From Lachnospiraceae bacterium (GTDB lineage: Bacteria > Bacillota > Clostridia > Lachnospirales > Lachnospiraceae): a stretch of DNA of 64,000 nucleotides. Below the pieces are notes generated by a model. That model saw only the letters and a list, made by a program, of their open reading frames with translations. It did no database searches and had not been told where the DNA came from. Of this stretch, positions 53,330 through 61,319 are shown one piece after another. The position numbers and the translations under genes were made by a program. Numbering within the stretch: the stretch's first letter is position 1; every line of letters begins with the position of its first letter. The stretch spans positions 61,404-125,403 of the forward strand of contig JAUNIX010000004.1 in the NCBI GenBank assembly GCA_030523275.1, given 5' to 3'.

Positions 53330-55097
53330 TGTCGATACCTCCCTCCAGCAATAATCGGTCATCCTGATTCATTTGTATCTCATAAATCTTACGATAAATC
53401 CCCTGTTTGTTTATCAACTGATGATGTGTACCGATTTCTTCTATTTCTCCATGATTTAACACCATAATCTGATCCGCCTCCATCAATGTCGTAATTCGGT
53501 GTGAGATCAAAATGACCGTCGCGTGTTTCATTTTCTTACGCAGTGCATGGCGGATTTCAGAATCTGTTTTCGCATCTACCGCCGATAAAGAATCATCAAA
53601 TATCATGATCGGCGCTTTTGCAAGTAACATTCGTGCAATCGCAATCCGTTGCCTTTGACCGCCTGACAATGTGACACCGCGCTCGCCGACAATGGTGTCA
53701 TAGCCATCTGGAAATGCCATGATTGTCTCATCCACACAGGCAATCCTTGCCGCCTCTCTGATTTCTTCCATAGAAGCTTCTGGATATGCCGCAGCAATAT
53801 TTTCACGGATTGTCCTCGAAAATAAAAATGGCTCTTGCAAAACCATACCAATATTTTTGCGCAGCCATTTCTTTGGAATCTTGCGAATATCAACTCCGCC
53901 AATGGAAATCGTTCCTTCCTCAACTTCATATAAACGATCCAACAAATGAATCAATGTCGACTTTCCACTTCCGGTTCCACCCAAAATACCATAAGTTGTC
54001 CCCTCAGAAATTTGCAAATTGATATCTTTTAATACTTGCTGATGATTGTCATAGCCAAAAGAAACATGATTGAAGCAAATATCCATTTTTTGTGGAATCT
54101 CGCCATCCTTTTTCATATCTTCTTCCATAGAGTCTAAAATATAATTTACTCGATCAAAGGAAACTCCCGCCTTACTCATTTCAGATAAAATTCGCCCCAA
54201 TCCACGCACCGGCCATACAAGGGTTGTATTATAAGAGGCAAAAGCAATAAATTCCCCGGCTGTAATCTGTCCATGAACCGCTTCGATTGCACCAAAGACA
54301 ATAATAAATATCACTTGCAACCCAGTGATCAGATCGCCAACACCCCAATATAAACCAGATAGAGTTCCCAAACGAATCCAGAGATTGGCATAGATATGAT
54401 TCTTTTGATCAAATCTGTCAATTTCAAATTTCTCCCGTCCAAATGCGCGCACAACACGCACTCCGGTTGCATTTTCCTGCACAACAGTTGACAAGTCCCC
54501 TTCCGCCTCATCGGCGGCAGTAAAATTTCGTGCAATCAACTGAAAAAAGATGCCCGAATACAAAACGACAATCGGAATAAACGCGAGTGCGATCATAGAT
54601 AATTTCACATCCATGGAAAACATCATCACCAATGATATGACAACAAGAAACACCGTACGAAACACTTCTAATACCTGTGTAACGACAAAATTTCGTATCA
54701 CTTCCACATCTGCAGTACAACGCTGAATGATGTCTCCAGTCTGATTCCTGCTATGCCATTTCATCGGCAATCGCTGTACATGCGAAAACAACAAATCACG
54801 CATATTTTTGGCAAAACTCTCGCCCGCTTTCGCCGTATAAGTACGATAGAGGAAGATGGAAATACCATTTAACAATGCAATTCCAATCACGATCGCAGAA
54901 ATCATCCACAAATGCTGTTTTAAATAAACATCTCCACTTGCTGTCAAAACAGAATCAATCACAAACCGAAAGATTCTCGGAATAAATGAGTTAAAAATTG
55001 TGGAAGCCAACGAGGCCAACAACACAATGACAAAATATTTCTTACAACCCTTAGCAAATTTTAAAATCAAACCAAATCTCGTATGTTTTGTCTTCAT
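53319..55097 (-). CDS. ABC exporter half-transporter, subunit A
   Basis: A 592-residue partner half-exporter with six membrane segments (about 20-310) and an NBD: Walker A GGTGSGKST, canonical signature VTLSGGQRQR, and Walker B IMIFDDSLSAVD, where the catalytic Glu is Asp. It is the degenerate-site donor of a heterodimer with the next gene. I start at the ATG at 55097, with AGGAGA in front, discarding an upstream extension to 55157 that overlaps the preceding gene. It follows the three-gene XRE/membrane operon by 49 bases. Confidence 0.9.
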   Translation of the reverse strand: MKTKHTRFGLILKFAKGCKKYFVIVLLASLASTIFNSFIPRIFRFVIDSVLTASGDVYLKQHLWMISAIVIGIALLNGISIFLYRTYTAKAGESFAKNMRDLLFSHVQRLPMKWHSRNQTGDIIQRCTADVEVIRNFVVTQVLEVFRTVFLVVISLVMMFSMDVKLSMIALAFIPIVVLYSGIFFQLIARNFTAADEAEGDLSTVVQENATGVRVVRAFGREKFEIDRFDQKNHIYANLWIRLGTLSGLYWGVGDLITGLQVIFIIVFGAIEAVHGQITAGEFIAFASYNTTLVWPVRGLGRILSEMSKAGVSFDRVNYILDSMEEDMKKDGEIPQKMDICFNHVSFGYDNHQQVLKDINLQISEGTTYGILGGTGSGKSTLIHLLDRLYEVEEGTISIGGVDIRKIPKKWLRKNIGMVLQEPFLFSRTIRENIAAAYPEASMEEIREAARIACVDETIMAFPDGYDTIVGERGVTLSGGQRQRIAIARMLLAKAPIMIFDDSLSAVDAKTDSEIRHALRKKMKHATVILISHRITTLMEADQIMVLNHGEIEEIGTHHQLINKQGIYRKIYEIQMNQDDRLLLEGGIDNGK

Positions 55098-55146
55098 AAC
55101 ATTTCTCCTAAAATCGTTCTCTTCCCCTATTATACATAAGATTTTA

Positions 55147-55653
55147 TCATCTATCATCCCTTTTTATCGTTCCATTTTGAATCCATACTGTTTCATCAAA
55201 AACGAAATATCGAGTGTGTATTGCATAACGACACAAAAGACAATCGAAACTGACATTGTACTGAAATTCTTCTTTTTCAGAGCTATCATTTTTAAAAAAG
55301 CTTTTTAGCTTCTGATAAATACTTTTCTTGGAAACCATTTTCCTATCCCCGATTTCTAAACTGTTCAAAGGACAAGAAACTTCTGTGGAATCAAGGCGAA
55401 AGACGATTTCTTTTTCATTCATCGTGATTGTAATACCATCTTTCTTCGTCGGCATGTTTGCCTCATGCCACGACAACGTTTCCTTTATACCCCATATTTC
55501 TTCCATATAGCCGACATGTACTTTTTCGAATTTATCCATAATCATAAATAAAATCGTTTCATTTTTGATATTATAACGAAAATATAACAGAGAATATGAC
55601 TGTGACTCGTCATGTAATAAGTTTATCCTCACTTCATTTTTCATGATTTTCAT
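55147..55653 (-). CDS. Hypothetical protein, third gene of the XRE operon
   Basis: A 168-residue soluble protein I do not recognise. It is rich in beta-strand pattern (YSLLYFRYNIKNETILFMIM, then GITITMNEKEIVFRLDS) and has a Cys pair CLLC near residue 137, with no signal peptide. It overlaps the XRE gene by 20 bases (start at 55653, or more likely the ATG at 55644, which has better spacing from AAAGAGAT). It ends 49 bases before ABC subunit A. By position it may regulate or accompany the exporter. Confidence 0.6.
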   Translation of the reverse strand: MKIMKNEVRINLLHDESQSYSLLYFRYNIKNETILFMIMDKFEKVHVGYMEEIWGIKETLSWHEANMPTKKDGITITMNEKEIVFRLDSTEVSCPLNSLEIGDRKMVSKKSIYQKLKSFFKNDSSEKEEFQYNVSFDCLLCRYAIHTRYFVFDETVWIQNGTIKRDDR

Positions 55654-56107
55654 CTCTTTCTTTTTGCATGCCCTTTAATCTCATTTTCATCTCCTCATAA
55701 TCAAAGGAAGAACAAATGCGCCTATCTTTGTCATCCAATATGCGATAATGATTGGAAATGATATTTTGCTGAATTTTATATCCATTGTCCGTATCTAAAT
55801 CTCTCCACCAAATATTCCCGCCCATCGTCTGATGATATACCACTTCCTTTTGTTCAAATGCCAATGACTTGATTACTTCATCCGGATATCCTCCAAATGT
55901 AGCCTGCAAAACCTCACTTTCTGAGAAAATGCTACATAGAGCAATACTGCCTGTCCATCCAAGCGTCCGTCTCCCCTTCTCGATTTCCACTAACGTTTTC
56001 TTGGAAATGCCCAATGCATAAGCCATTTTGTCTTGACTTAATTCTGCTTCTGTTCGAATTAACTTTTCCTTTTTATCGCACAACGATATAAATTCTTCCC
56101 GATTCAT
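55634..56107 (-). CDS. XRE-family regulator with C-terminal domain
   Basis: A 157-residue protein. Residues 5-60 are an HTH_3 (LIRTEAELSQDKMAYALGISKKTLVEIEKG pattern), and 65-157 form a separate domain with NIWWRDLDTDNGYKIQQN and YRILDDKDRRICSSFDY, possibly a partner or ligand domain. It starts on an ATGA overlap with the membrane gene upstream and overlaps the next gene, a translationally coupled trio. The 36-bp palindrome in the operon promoter (56645-56680) is its likely operator. Confidence 0.78.
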   Translation of the reverse strand: MNREEFISLCDKKEKLIRTEAELSQDKMAYALGISKKTLVEIEKGRRTLGWTGSIALCSIFSESEVLQATFGGYPDEVIKSLAFEQKEVVYHQTMGGNIWWRDLDTDNGYKIQQNIISNHYRILDDKDRRICSSFDYEEMKMRLKGMQKERDENHEK

Positions 56108-56622
56108 CCTATTGCTCCTTTTTCATCAAAATCATCTTCCACTTTTCTATGTTTGTACACAATACACATAATAAAAAGAATGAGAAAACATCTTTCCCAT
56201 ATAGGGATATTGTATAATACTTCTTCTGTCCAATTTCTGACCATCCCCCATGTTCTGATTTCATAAATCATATCTTCTAGTACATATATACCCCCAAATA
56301 CCCATAATACCGTATTAATAATGGATAATACCCATAGTTTCTCATTGTATTTTTCAAATATAATTGCCAAACTCATTATTACTACCAGTATATGTGGCGC
56401 TCCAAACAAAAGCAAAGACGCTGGCGGTACATCTCCACCAAACATACATTCGCTAGCAATTTCAATAAAACGAAACGACATACCTATAGCCAATATAATA
56501 TTGGCTCTTTTAAATAAAACATCTTTTTGTTTCCAAAAATACAATGCAACAAAGAACATCGAAATAAAAGACGTCACTTCATACATTATTTCAATGATAG
56601 TACTCATTACATAACTAAACAT
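56104..56622 (-). CDS. Membrane protein, first gene of the XRE operon
   Basis: A 172-residue protein with about five membrane segments (residues 10-28, 38-56, 66-86, 92-110, 140-158) and a charged C-terminus. No known domain is recognised. It is first in the operon, coupled by ATGA to an XRE regulator, so it may be its sensor or the protein it controls. AAAGGAGAT precedes the ATG. Confidence 0.65.
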   Translation of the reverse strand: MFSYVMSTIIEIMYEVTSFISMFFVALYFWKQKDVLFKRANIILAIGMSFRFIEIASECMFGGDVPPASLLLFGAPHILVVIMSLAIIFEKYNEKLWVLSIINTVLWVFGGIYVLEDMIYEIRTWGMVRNWTEEVLYNIPIWERCFLILFIMCIVYKHRKVEDDFDEKGAIG

Positions 56623-56644
56623 TTGAAATCTCCTTTCAATCGCA

Positions 56645-56689
56645 ATACAATTATAGTGTAATATTACATTTTAATTGTATTATCGTCAA
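56645..56689 (-). promoter_or_regulatory. Palindromic operator-promoter of the XRE/membrane operon
   Basis: TTGACG (56684-56689), 17-bp spacer, TAATAT (56661-56666). A 36-bp palindrome covers it: ATACAATT (56645-56652), TGTAA (56657-56661), TA, TTACA (56664-56668), AATTGTAT (56673-56680), all symmetric about the same centre. Confidence 0.75.
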
Positions 56690-56757
56690 GTTTATAAGGT
56701 GGTATTGACAATGTTTTCTGTTAATGCTATCAATGCTAATATTAATTTTTCTCAAGT

Positions 56758-56812
56758 ATTATTTTGTCACATTTTATAGTTCTCACTCGTTTATATAGTA
56801 TAAACAATTGAT
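56758..56812 (+). repeat. Duplicated 55-bp promoter segment, copy 1
   Basis: Matches 57826-57880 at 49 of 55 positions without gaps. It contains TGTCAC (56765-56770), 17 bases, CGTTTA (56788-56793), and then ATATAGTATAA. It ends 17 bases before the 195-residue gene. Conserved spacing suggests a promoter, possibly of an alternative sigma factor. Confidence 0.7.
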
Positions 56813-56829
56813 CAAAGGAGGATATAAAG

Positions 56830-57417
56830 ATGAAAAAATGTTTAAATTATATTATTTTTTTTGAAATTATTTTTATTGTAACATTTTTAAGTATTATAAA
56901 GACAGAATATTATTCTAAGCATCTGATAGTTGAACAGAATATATCCGAAAAATTTGTAAAAATGAAATCTGAATTATATGCTCTAACCCAAACAAATCTT
57001 TCTCCCAATGAAATAGAACGATATTTTAAACTGACAGAGGGTTCTGCAGATACAAAACAGGAAGCTATATATAATTATGGAATAAAATTATATGATGAGT
57101 CAGGTAATGTTGTTATCAAGTACTTATATAAGACAGATTCTCTTCTGGAAAAAAAGATCATTGATATTTCAAAAGATGTAAAGAATAAAAATCTGATTTC
57201 AAAACATGCTTGGACCGGTTACCATGAATTTTGTTATGCTGTAAACGATGAATTTAAAACCAGAGGATATTCTCTTTATTTTCAAACAGATAAAAAGAAA
57301 ATGAATTTGTTTATTATAAAAAGTATGGCAACAAGTATTTTTATTTTATCGATAGCTCAAATAGTAATAATATTCGCGTTTGTAATGATTTTAAAGAAAA
57401 ACCTTAAAAATCAATGA
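56830..57417 (+). CDS. Two-segment membrane protein with extracellular domain (sensor-like)
   Basis: A 195-residue protein: membrane segment at residues 5-24, an extracytoplasmic domain of about 130 residues (about 28-158), a second membrane segment (about 165-187), and a short basic end (LKKNLKNQ). This is the topology of a histidine-kinase input half without HAMP or kinase. The domain matches no family I can name. AAAGGAGG precedes the ATG. It opens an AT-rich group of small membrane-protein genes and has a promoter segment duplicated before the gene at 57916. Confidence 0.7.
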   Translation: MKKCLNYIIFFEIIFIVTFLSIIKTEYYSKHLIVEQNISEKFVKMKSELYALTQTNLSPNEIERYFKLTEGSADTKQEAIYNYGIKLYDESGNVVIKYLYKTDSLLEKKIIDISKDVKNKNLISKHAWTGYHEFCYAVNDEFKTRGYSLYFQTDKKKMNLFIIKSMATSIFILSIAQIVIIFAFVMILKKNLKNQ

Positions 57418-57452
57418 TTTTGGGCTTGACACTATAGGAAGGAGCATGAACC

Positions 57453-57699
57453 ATGATTGTATATTCAAAAACGAAACAGTTACGAGAAATCATTAACCTT
57501 AATAGATCTAAAATTAATCATTTTGCCAACCTTATATTCTCCAATCATCCTATTTATCCTATTTGTATGGAATGTACTGGTATTTGCACTTTATAGTCTG
57601 CACTTTTTTATAATCAGCTATTTTGATAAAATAGAATTTGTAATCATTTGTTTCATATTTATCTGTGTTGATCTGATAAGAATGAAATTACAATCTTAA
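57453..57699 (+). pseudogene. Small membrane protein gene, apparently frameshifted
   Basis: GGAAGGAG (57437-57444) points to the ATG at 57453, which gives a plausible basic start (MIVYSKTKQLREIINLNRSK) but closes after 46 codons. From about 57500 another frame, open to 57699, encodes two convincing membrane segments (LIILPTLYSPIILFILFVW; FFIISYFDKIEFVIICFIF). The simplest reading is one two-segment protein broken by a frameshift near 57500. The open frame could alternatively start at TTG 57457, but its spacing from the ribosome site is poor. Confidence 0.4.
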
Positions 57700-57825
57700 A
57701 TATAGAGAGACCATGGCGGGATTCAGACAAGATGAGCCTGTATTTGTAATCTACATGTTTTAAGGACTAGGGACCGGAAATTACTTTGGCAATTTAAGTT
57801 AACGTATTCAATTCTTATTATAATC

Positions 57826-57880
57826 ATTATTTTGTCACATTTTATCATCCTCTCACGTTTATATAGTATAAGCAATTGAT
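57826..57880 (+). repeat. Duplicated 55-bp promoter segment, copy 2
   Basis: Second copy of the segment at 56758-56812, with TGTCAC-N17-CGTTTA preserved, ending 35 bases before the ATG at 57916. The rest of 57700-57915 shows only a 16-codon frame (57713 on) of doubtful reality. Confidence 0.7.
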
Positions 57881-57915
57881 ACTATCAAATAGGAATTAAA
57901 AGGACAATTAATTAT

Positions 57916-58188
57916 ATGAAGGATTTTAAGCAAAATAACCCAGAAGATTTCTCCAAAAAGGTACTCACAATAACAGAATTTGTGTTAGCATTATTAATTT
58001 TAATCAATATTTTTACACACAAAGATTACTATGCCCTCTTGATAGTTACTGCTAATTTAGAGTTATGGAAAAATATTTACACATACAAACAAGAAAAACA
58101 GAAAGAAAATCTCATTGCCAGTATCGGATGTTTAATAGGACTGATTGGTGTTCTTCTTTTGTATATTCTATCAATCATACAACTATAA
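57916..58188 (+). CDS. Small membrane protein (90 aa)
   Basis: A polar N-terminus (residues 1-15) is followed by three hydrophobic segments (about 17-34, 39-50 and 67-88), the last two separated by a charged loop (YTYKQEKQKEN). No family is recognised; bacteriocin-immunity and stress proteins can look like this. The ribosome site AAAGGA is 14 bases upstream, rather far. Expressed from promoter copy 2. Confidence 0.6.
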   Translation: MKDFKQNNPEDFSKKVLTITEFVLALLILINIFTHKDYYALLIVTANLELWKNIYTYKQEKQKENLIASIGCLIGLIGVLLLYILSIIQL

Positions 58189-58259
58189 ATATATTTTGCT
58201 ACTAAAAAATACATAACCAATTTTTAGTTTATTATTTTTACATTTAGGGAGGAATTACC

Positions 58260-58430
58260 ATGAATACATTATTAAAAATCACATCCTTTGGATCAGCAAT
58301 TATATTAATTCTTCTTATAATTGCCAAATTTTTCTTTGTTTTTCCATCAGAATTATTTAGTACATTATCATCTATATTTGTTGTATTAGGCTGTGGAAGC
58401 ACAATTGTTTATCACCAATCTTATAAATAA
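58260..58430 (+). CDS. Small membrane protein (56 aa)
   Basis: ATG at 58260 after GGGAGGAATTACC, a strong ribosome site. Two hydrophobic segments (residues about 10-28 and 37-50) with a short loop FPSELFST and a polar end HQSYK. No family recognised. It lies 71 bases after the 90-residue protein gene on the same strand and is probably co-transcribed. It ends the AT-rich island. Confidence 0.6.
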   Translation: MNTLLKITSFGSAIILILLIIAKFFFVFPSELFSTLSSIFVVLGCGSTIVYHQSYK

Positions 58431-58514
58431 AAAAATAGCTCACAAATGACTTAATGCTGTATAATAAATATAACAACTATAATTATTAGTACTAATTTAC
58501 ATTTATTAGAAAAA

Positions 58515-58536
58515 AGAAGCCAGTTTCCTGACTTCT
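58515..58536 (-). terminator. Terminator of the Rpn nuclease gene
   Basis: AGAAGCCAG (58515-58523), loop TTTC, CTGACTTCT (58528-58536), then TTTTTTC on the minus strand, 23 bases past the stop. Confidence 0.85.
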
Positions 58537-58559
58537 CCTGCTACATAATAAATTTATGA

Positions 58560-59552
58560 CTATATTAACTGCATCTTCTGATATAATTCTTCCCGAAAAG
58601 CTTTATCTTCGACTGCCTTTTTCAAATCTTCATATCGGTTTTCCGATATTAACATAAAATAAAGCTGATTCATCTGCTCTAATTTTTGTTCACCTCGTTT
58701 TAAACCTTGTTGCATGCCCTGCTGAATACCCTGCTGGATTCCAGCCTGTCGTCCTCTCGCTTCCAACTGTTCAAACGCTCTGCACATATCGTATTCCACC
58801 TTCCCTTCCTGATTCATCTTTGCATACGGTTTCCATTCTTTAAAGGAAATCTTCGCATCAGAAAGAACCATCAATACTTCGAATGTTTCTTCTGATAAAT
58901 AACGGTATCTATGATCTGTTCTTACTAAATCTTCTATCTTTTGTATATCAGAATTACACTGTAATAATGCAATCAGTTCTCGCAACTCGCCATGAAATAC
59001 ATTCGGATCAATCTTCATCATTGGAACTAAATTCAGGCGATTATCTGTTAAATAGGATTCCAGTTTATGATATCCTTCTGGAATCTTCACCATATCCTTT
59101 ATGGACAAATGGGAATCCCACGCTTCAATTCCATAATAGCACACAAATGTAATGACTGCCACAAGAGAATCTGTTTCTTTCATTCCTGATAGAAATTCCG
59201 ATGATTTTTTCAAGTCTTTTTTTCTTCTGTATTTTTGTTTCATCTCATAAAGTTGTTCATTATAGGTCATCCCATCATACAATATAGTTCGCACAGGCAT
59301 CCCATAATGAATTTCCATCTGATTTTCACAGGCAATGTATATCACTTGTGAGTTATGTACAATCTTCTTGATAATATCCCTTTCCCGTTTCACTCTTTTA
59401 GCCGTTCCATGAAATACTGACACCGAATCTCTATCTTCTACTTCTTCTGTATGTATAATTTCTTGTCCACCAAATGCAATCCCATTAATCAGATCCGTAA
59501 AACGTTTTTTATCCGATAAATACCTTCTCAATATAATGTCTTTTTCTGACAA
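58560..59552 (-). CDS. Rpn-family recombination-promoting nuclease (PD-(D/E)XK transposase-like)
   Basis: A 330-residue protein of the Rpn group, related to transposase-type PD-(D/E)XK nucleases that raise recombination. The N-terminal region FTDLINGIAFGGQEIIHTEE and the middle stretch around YIACENQMEIHYGMPVRTILYDGMTY carry the Glu/Gln-x-x and Tyr-Asp pattern of the nuclease core. The C-terminus has the QQGIQQGMQQGLKRG repeat helix typical of the family. It starts with TTG at 59552 behind AGAGGTG and has a good promoter. No inverted repeats flank it, so it is not an active insertion sequence. Confidence 0.82.
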   Translation of the reverse strand: MSEKDIILRRYLSDKKRFTDLINGIAFGGQEIIHTEEVEDRDSVSVFHGTAKRVKRERDIIKKIVHNSQVIYIACENQMEIHYGMPVRTILYDGMTYNEQLYEMKQKYRRKKDLKKSSEFLSGMKETDSLVAVITFVCYYGIEAWDSHLSIKDMVKIPEGYHKLESYLTDNRLNLVPMMKIDPNVFHGELRELIALLQCNSDIQKIEDLVRTDHRYRYLSEETFEVLMVLSDAKISFKEWKPYAKMNQEGKVEYDMCRAFEQLEARGRQAGIQQGIQQGMQQGLKRGEQKLEQMNQLYFMLISENRYEDLKKAVEDKAFREELYQKMQLI

Positions 59553-59591
59553 GTTATCACCTCTTTTTTTACAAATATTTACTTTACTTAC

Positions 59592-59620
59592 ATTTTAAGC
59601 TTTATGTAAATTTTTGTCAA
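59592..59620 (-). promoter_or_regulatory. Promoter of the Rpn nuclease gene
   Basis: TTGACA (59615-59620), 17-bp spacer, TAAAAT (59592-59597), 40 bases upstream of the TTG start. Confidence 0.75.
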
Positions 59621-59718
59621 TCAGTTAATTTATATTTTTAAGTAAAATATTATTATCATATATTAGGATTATTTAAAGGTGTCATTATCTTTCATTTTTA
59701 AAAAGCAATAATACAAAC

Positions 59719-59757
59719 GAAAACTACCGTCCTAGGGGTCTTAGGACGGTAGTTTTC
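59719..59757. terminator. Terminator of the galKT operon
   Basis: Perfect 16-bp stem GAAAACTACCGTCCTA (59719-59734) with its complement (59742-59757), loop of 7, with A/T runs at both ends; 50 bases past the galT stop. Confidence 0.88.
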
Positions 59758-59806
59758 TTAATTTTTATGTTGAAATTTTACAAAAAGTAGGAGAGCATAT
59801 TTATGA

Positions 59807-61300
59807 TTACAAAGTTGCAATGAATCTGCCAAAGGCTTCTCTGCCTTCTGAAGTGCATTTATATACACCTGCATCTTCTAATACTTTGACAAATACCTGA
59901 CCGATTTCTTCTTTGATGATGTCCCAGACATTTTCTTCTGTAATTACATCATATTTTGAAATAAATCCTTCTACCCATGCAGTGTGCTTTTCTAACTCAT
60001 CATACGTAGTCAAAGCTTTTCCATTCACTAAACAATCGGCGAGAAGTTCCATTTCAGTTTTTAATCTGGCTGGCAAAATTGCAAGCCCCATAACTTCGAT
60101 CAATCCAATATTTTCTTTTTTAATATTATGATACTCTGCGTGTGGGTGATATACGCCAAGCGGACACTCATCCGTAGTGATATTATTTCTTAATGTAAGA
60201 TCAAGTTCATACATTTCTCCGGATTTTCGAACAATTGGTGTAATCGTATTATGAGGCTCGCCATTTGTATTGGCAAATATAAATGCTTCTTCATCTGTAT
60301 ATCCACGCCATTTACCTAAAATATAATCGGCAAGGTCAATTAATCGTTCTGTTTCTTTACTGCGAATTCGAATAACGGATAACGGCCATTTTACGATTCC
60401 CGCTTCCACATCCTCATATCCTGGAATCACAATTGACTTCTCAATTGGAGCTTTTGCCATCGCAAAGGTATAGTTTCCTCCCTGAAAATGATCGTGTGTC
60501 AAGATGGAACCACCAACAATTGGTAAATCTGCATTCGAACCAAGAAAATAATGTGGAAATTGTTCAATGAAACTAAACAATTTTTGGAATGCTTCTTTAT
60601 CAATTTTCATTGGTGAATGTTCACCGGAAAATACGATACAATGTTCATTGTAATATACATATGGAGAATACTGAAATCCCCAAGGCTTTCCGTTGATCGT
60701 AATCGGGATAATTCTATGATTCTGTCTGGCAGGATGGTTCACCCTTCCTGCATAACCTTCGTTTTCTTTACAAAGCTGACATTTTGGATAGCTGCTCTGT
60801 TTTTGCAATTTTGCTGCTGCAATCGCTTTTGGATCTTTTTCCGGTTTTGATAAATTAATGCTGATATCGATGGTTCCATAGTCACTTTCTACTGACCATC
60901 TCATATCACGTTTAATTCGGTCACGGCGGATATAATTACTATCCTGACTCAATTTATAATAATAATCGGTTGCTTCTACCGGAGACTGTTCATATTTGCT
61001 CCAAAATGTTTTTGCTACCTCACTTGGTCGTGGCATCAGACAATTCATGATTTTTGTATCAAATAAGTCTTTTTGAACCACTCCATCATTCTCCATCAAT
61101 CCTCTTTGATAAGCATCTACAAGCAAATCCTCTAAAATTTCTTCTAGTGGAGCTTCTTCAACTGTTTCCGGAGCGTCATAGCTGTCTAAGTGCATCACTT
61201 CTAAAATCTGATTGGTTGTATAGATTTTATCTTCCTCTGGTACTAACCCGGTCGTCAGACCATACTGTACCAGTTGTGCAATTCTTTCATCAATTGTCAT
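59807..61300 (-). CDS. galT: Galactose-1-phosphate uridylyltransferase (class II GalT)
   Basis: A 497-residue enzyme of the longer Firmicute GalT family: galactose-1-phosphate + UDP-glucose gives UDP-galactose + glucose-1-phosphate. The active-site His triad appears as THDHFQGG, preceded by YPKCQLCKENEGYAGR (metal site) and followed by the C-terminal GVYHPHAEYHNIKKENIGLIEVMG. It is 19 bp behind galK in a two-gene operon and complements galE and galM of the lac operon. Confidence 0.95.
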   Translation of the reverse strand: MTIDERIAQLVQYGLTTGLVPEEDKIYTTNQILEVMHLDSYDAPETVEEAPLEEILEDLLVDAYQRGLMENDGVVQKDLFDTKIMNCLMPRPSEVAKTFWSKYEQSPVEATDYYYKLSQDSNYIRRDRIKRDMRWSVESDYGTIDISINLSKPEKDPKAIAAAKLQKQSSYPKCQLCKENEGYAGRVNHPARQNHRIIPITINGKPWGFQYSPYVYYNEHCIVFSGEHSPMKIDKEAFQKLFSFIEQFPHYFLGSNADLPIVGGSILTHDHFQGGNYTFAMAKAPIEKSIVIPGYEDVEAGIVKWPLSVIRIRSKETERLIDLADYILGKWRGYTDEEAFIFANTNGEPHNTITPIVRKSGEMYELDLTLRNNITTDECPLGVYHPHAEYHNIKKENIGLIEVMGLAILPARLKTEMELLADCLVNGKALTTYDELEKHTAWVEGFISKYDVITEENVWDIIKEEIGQVFVKVLEDAGVYKCTSEGREAFGRFIATL

Positions 61301-61319
61301 CTCAAATTCCTTCTTTCAA

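Noticed and set aside
57713..57763. A 16-codon peptide frame between the small membrane genes, as a possible signal peptide.
   Set aside because: Ribosome site is weak, and no processing or export motif is recognisable.
58560..59552. Rpn-type gene as an active insertion sequence.
   Set aside because: No terminal inverted repeats or target duplication are visible, and it has its own promoter and terminator.
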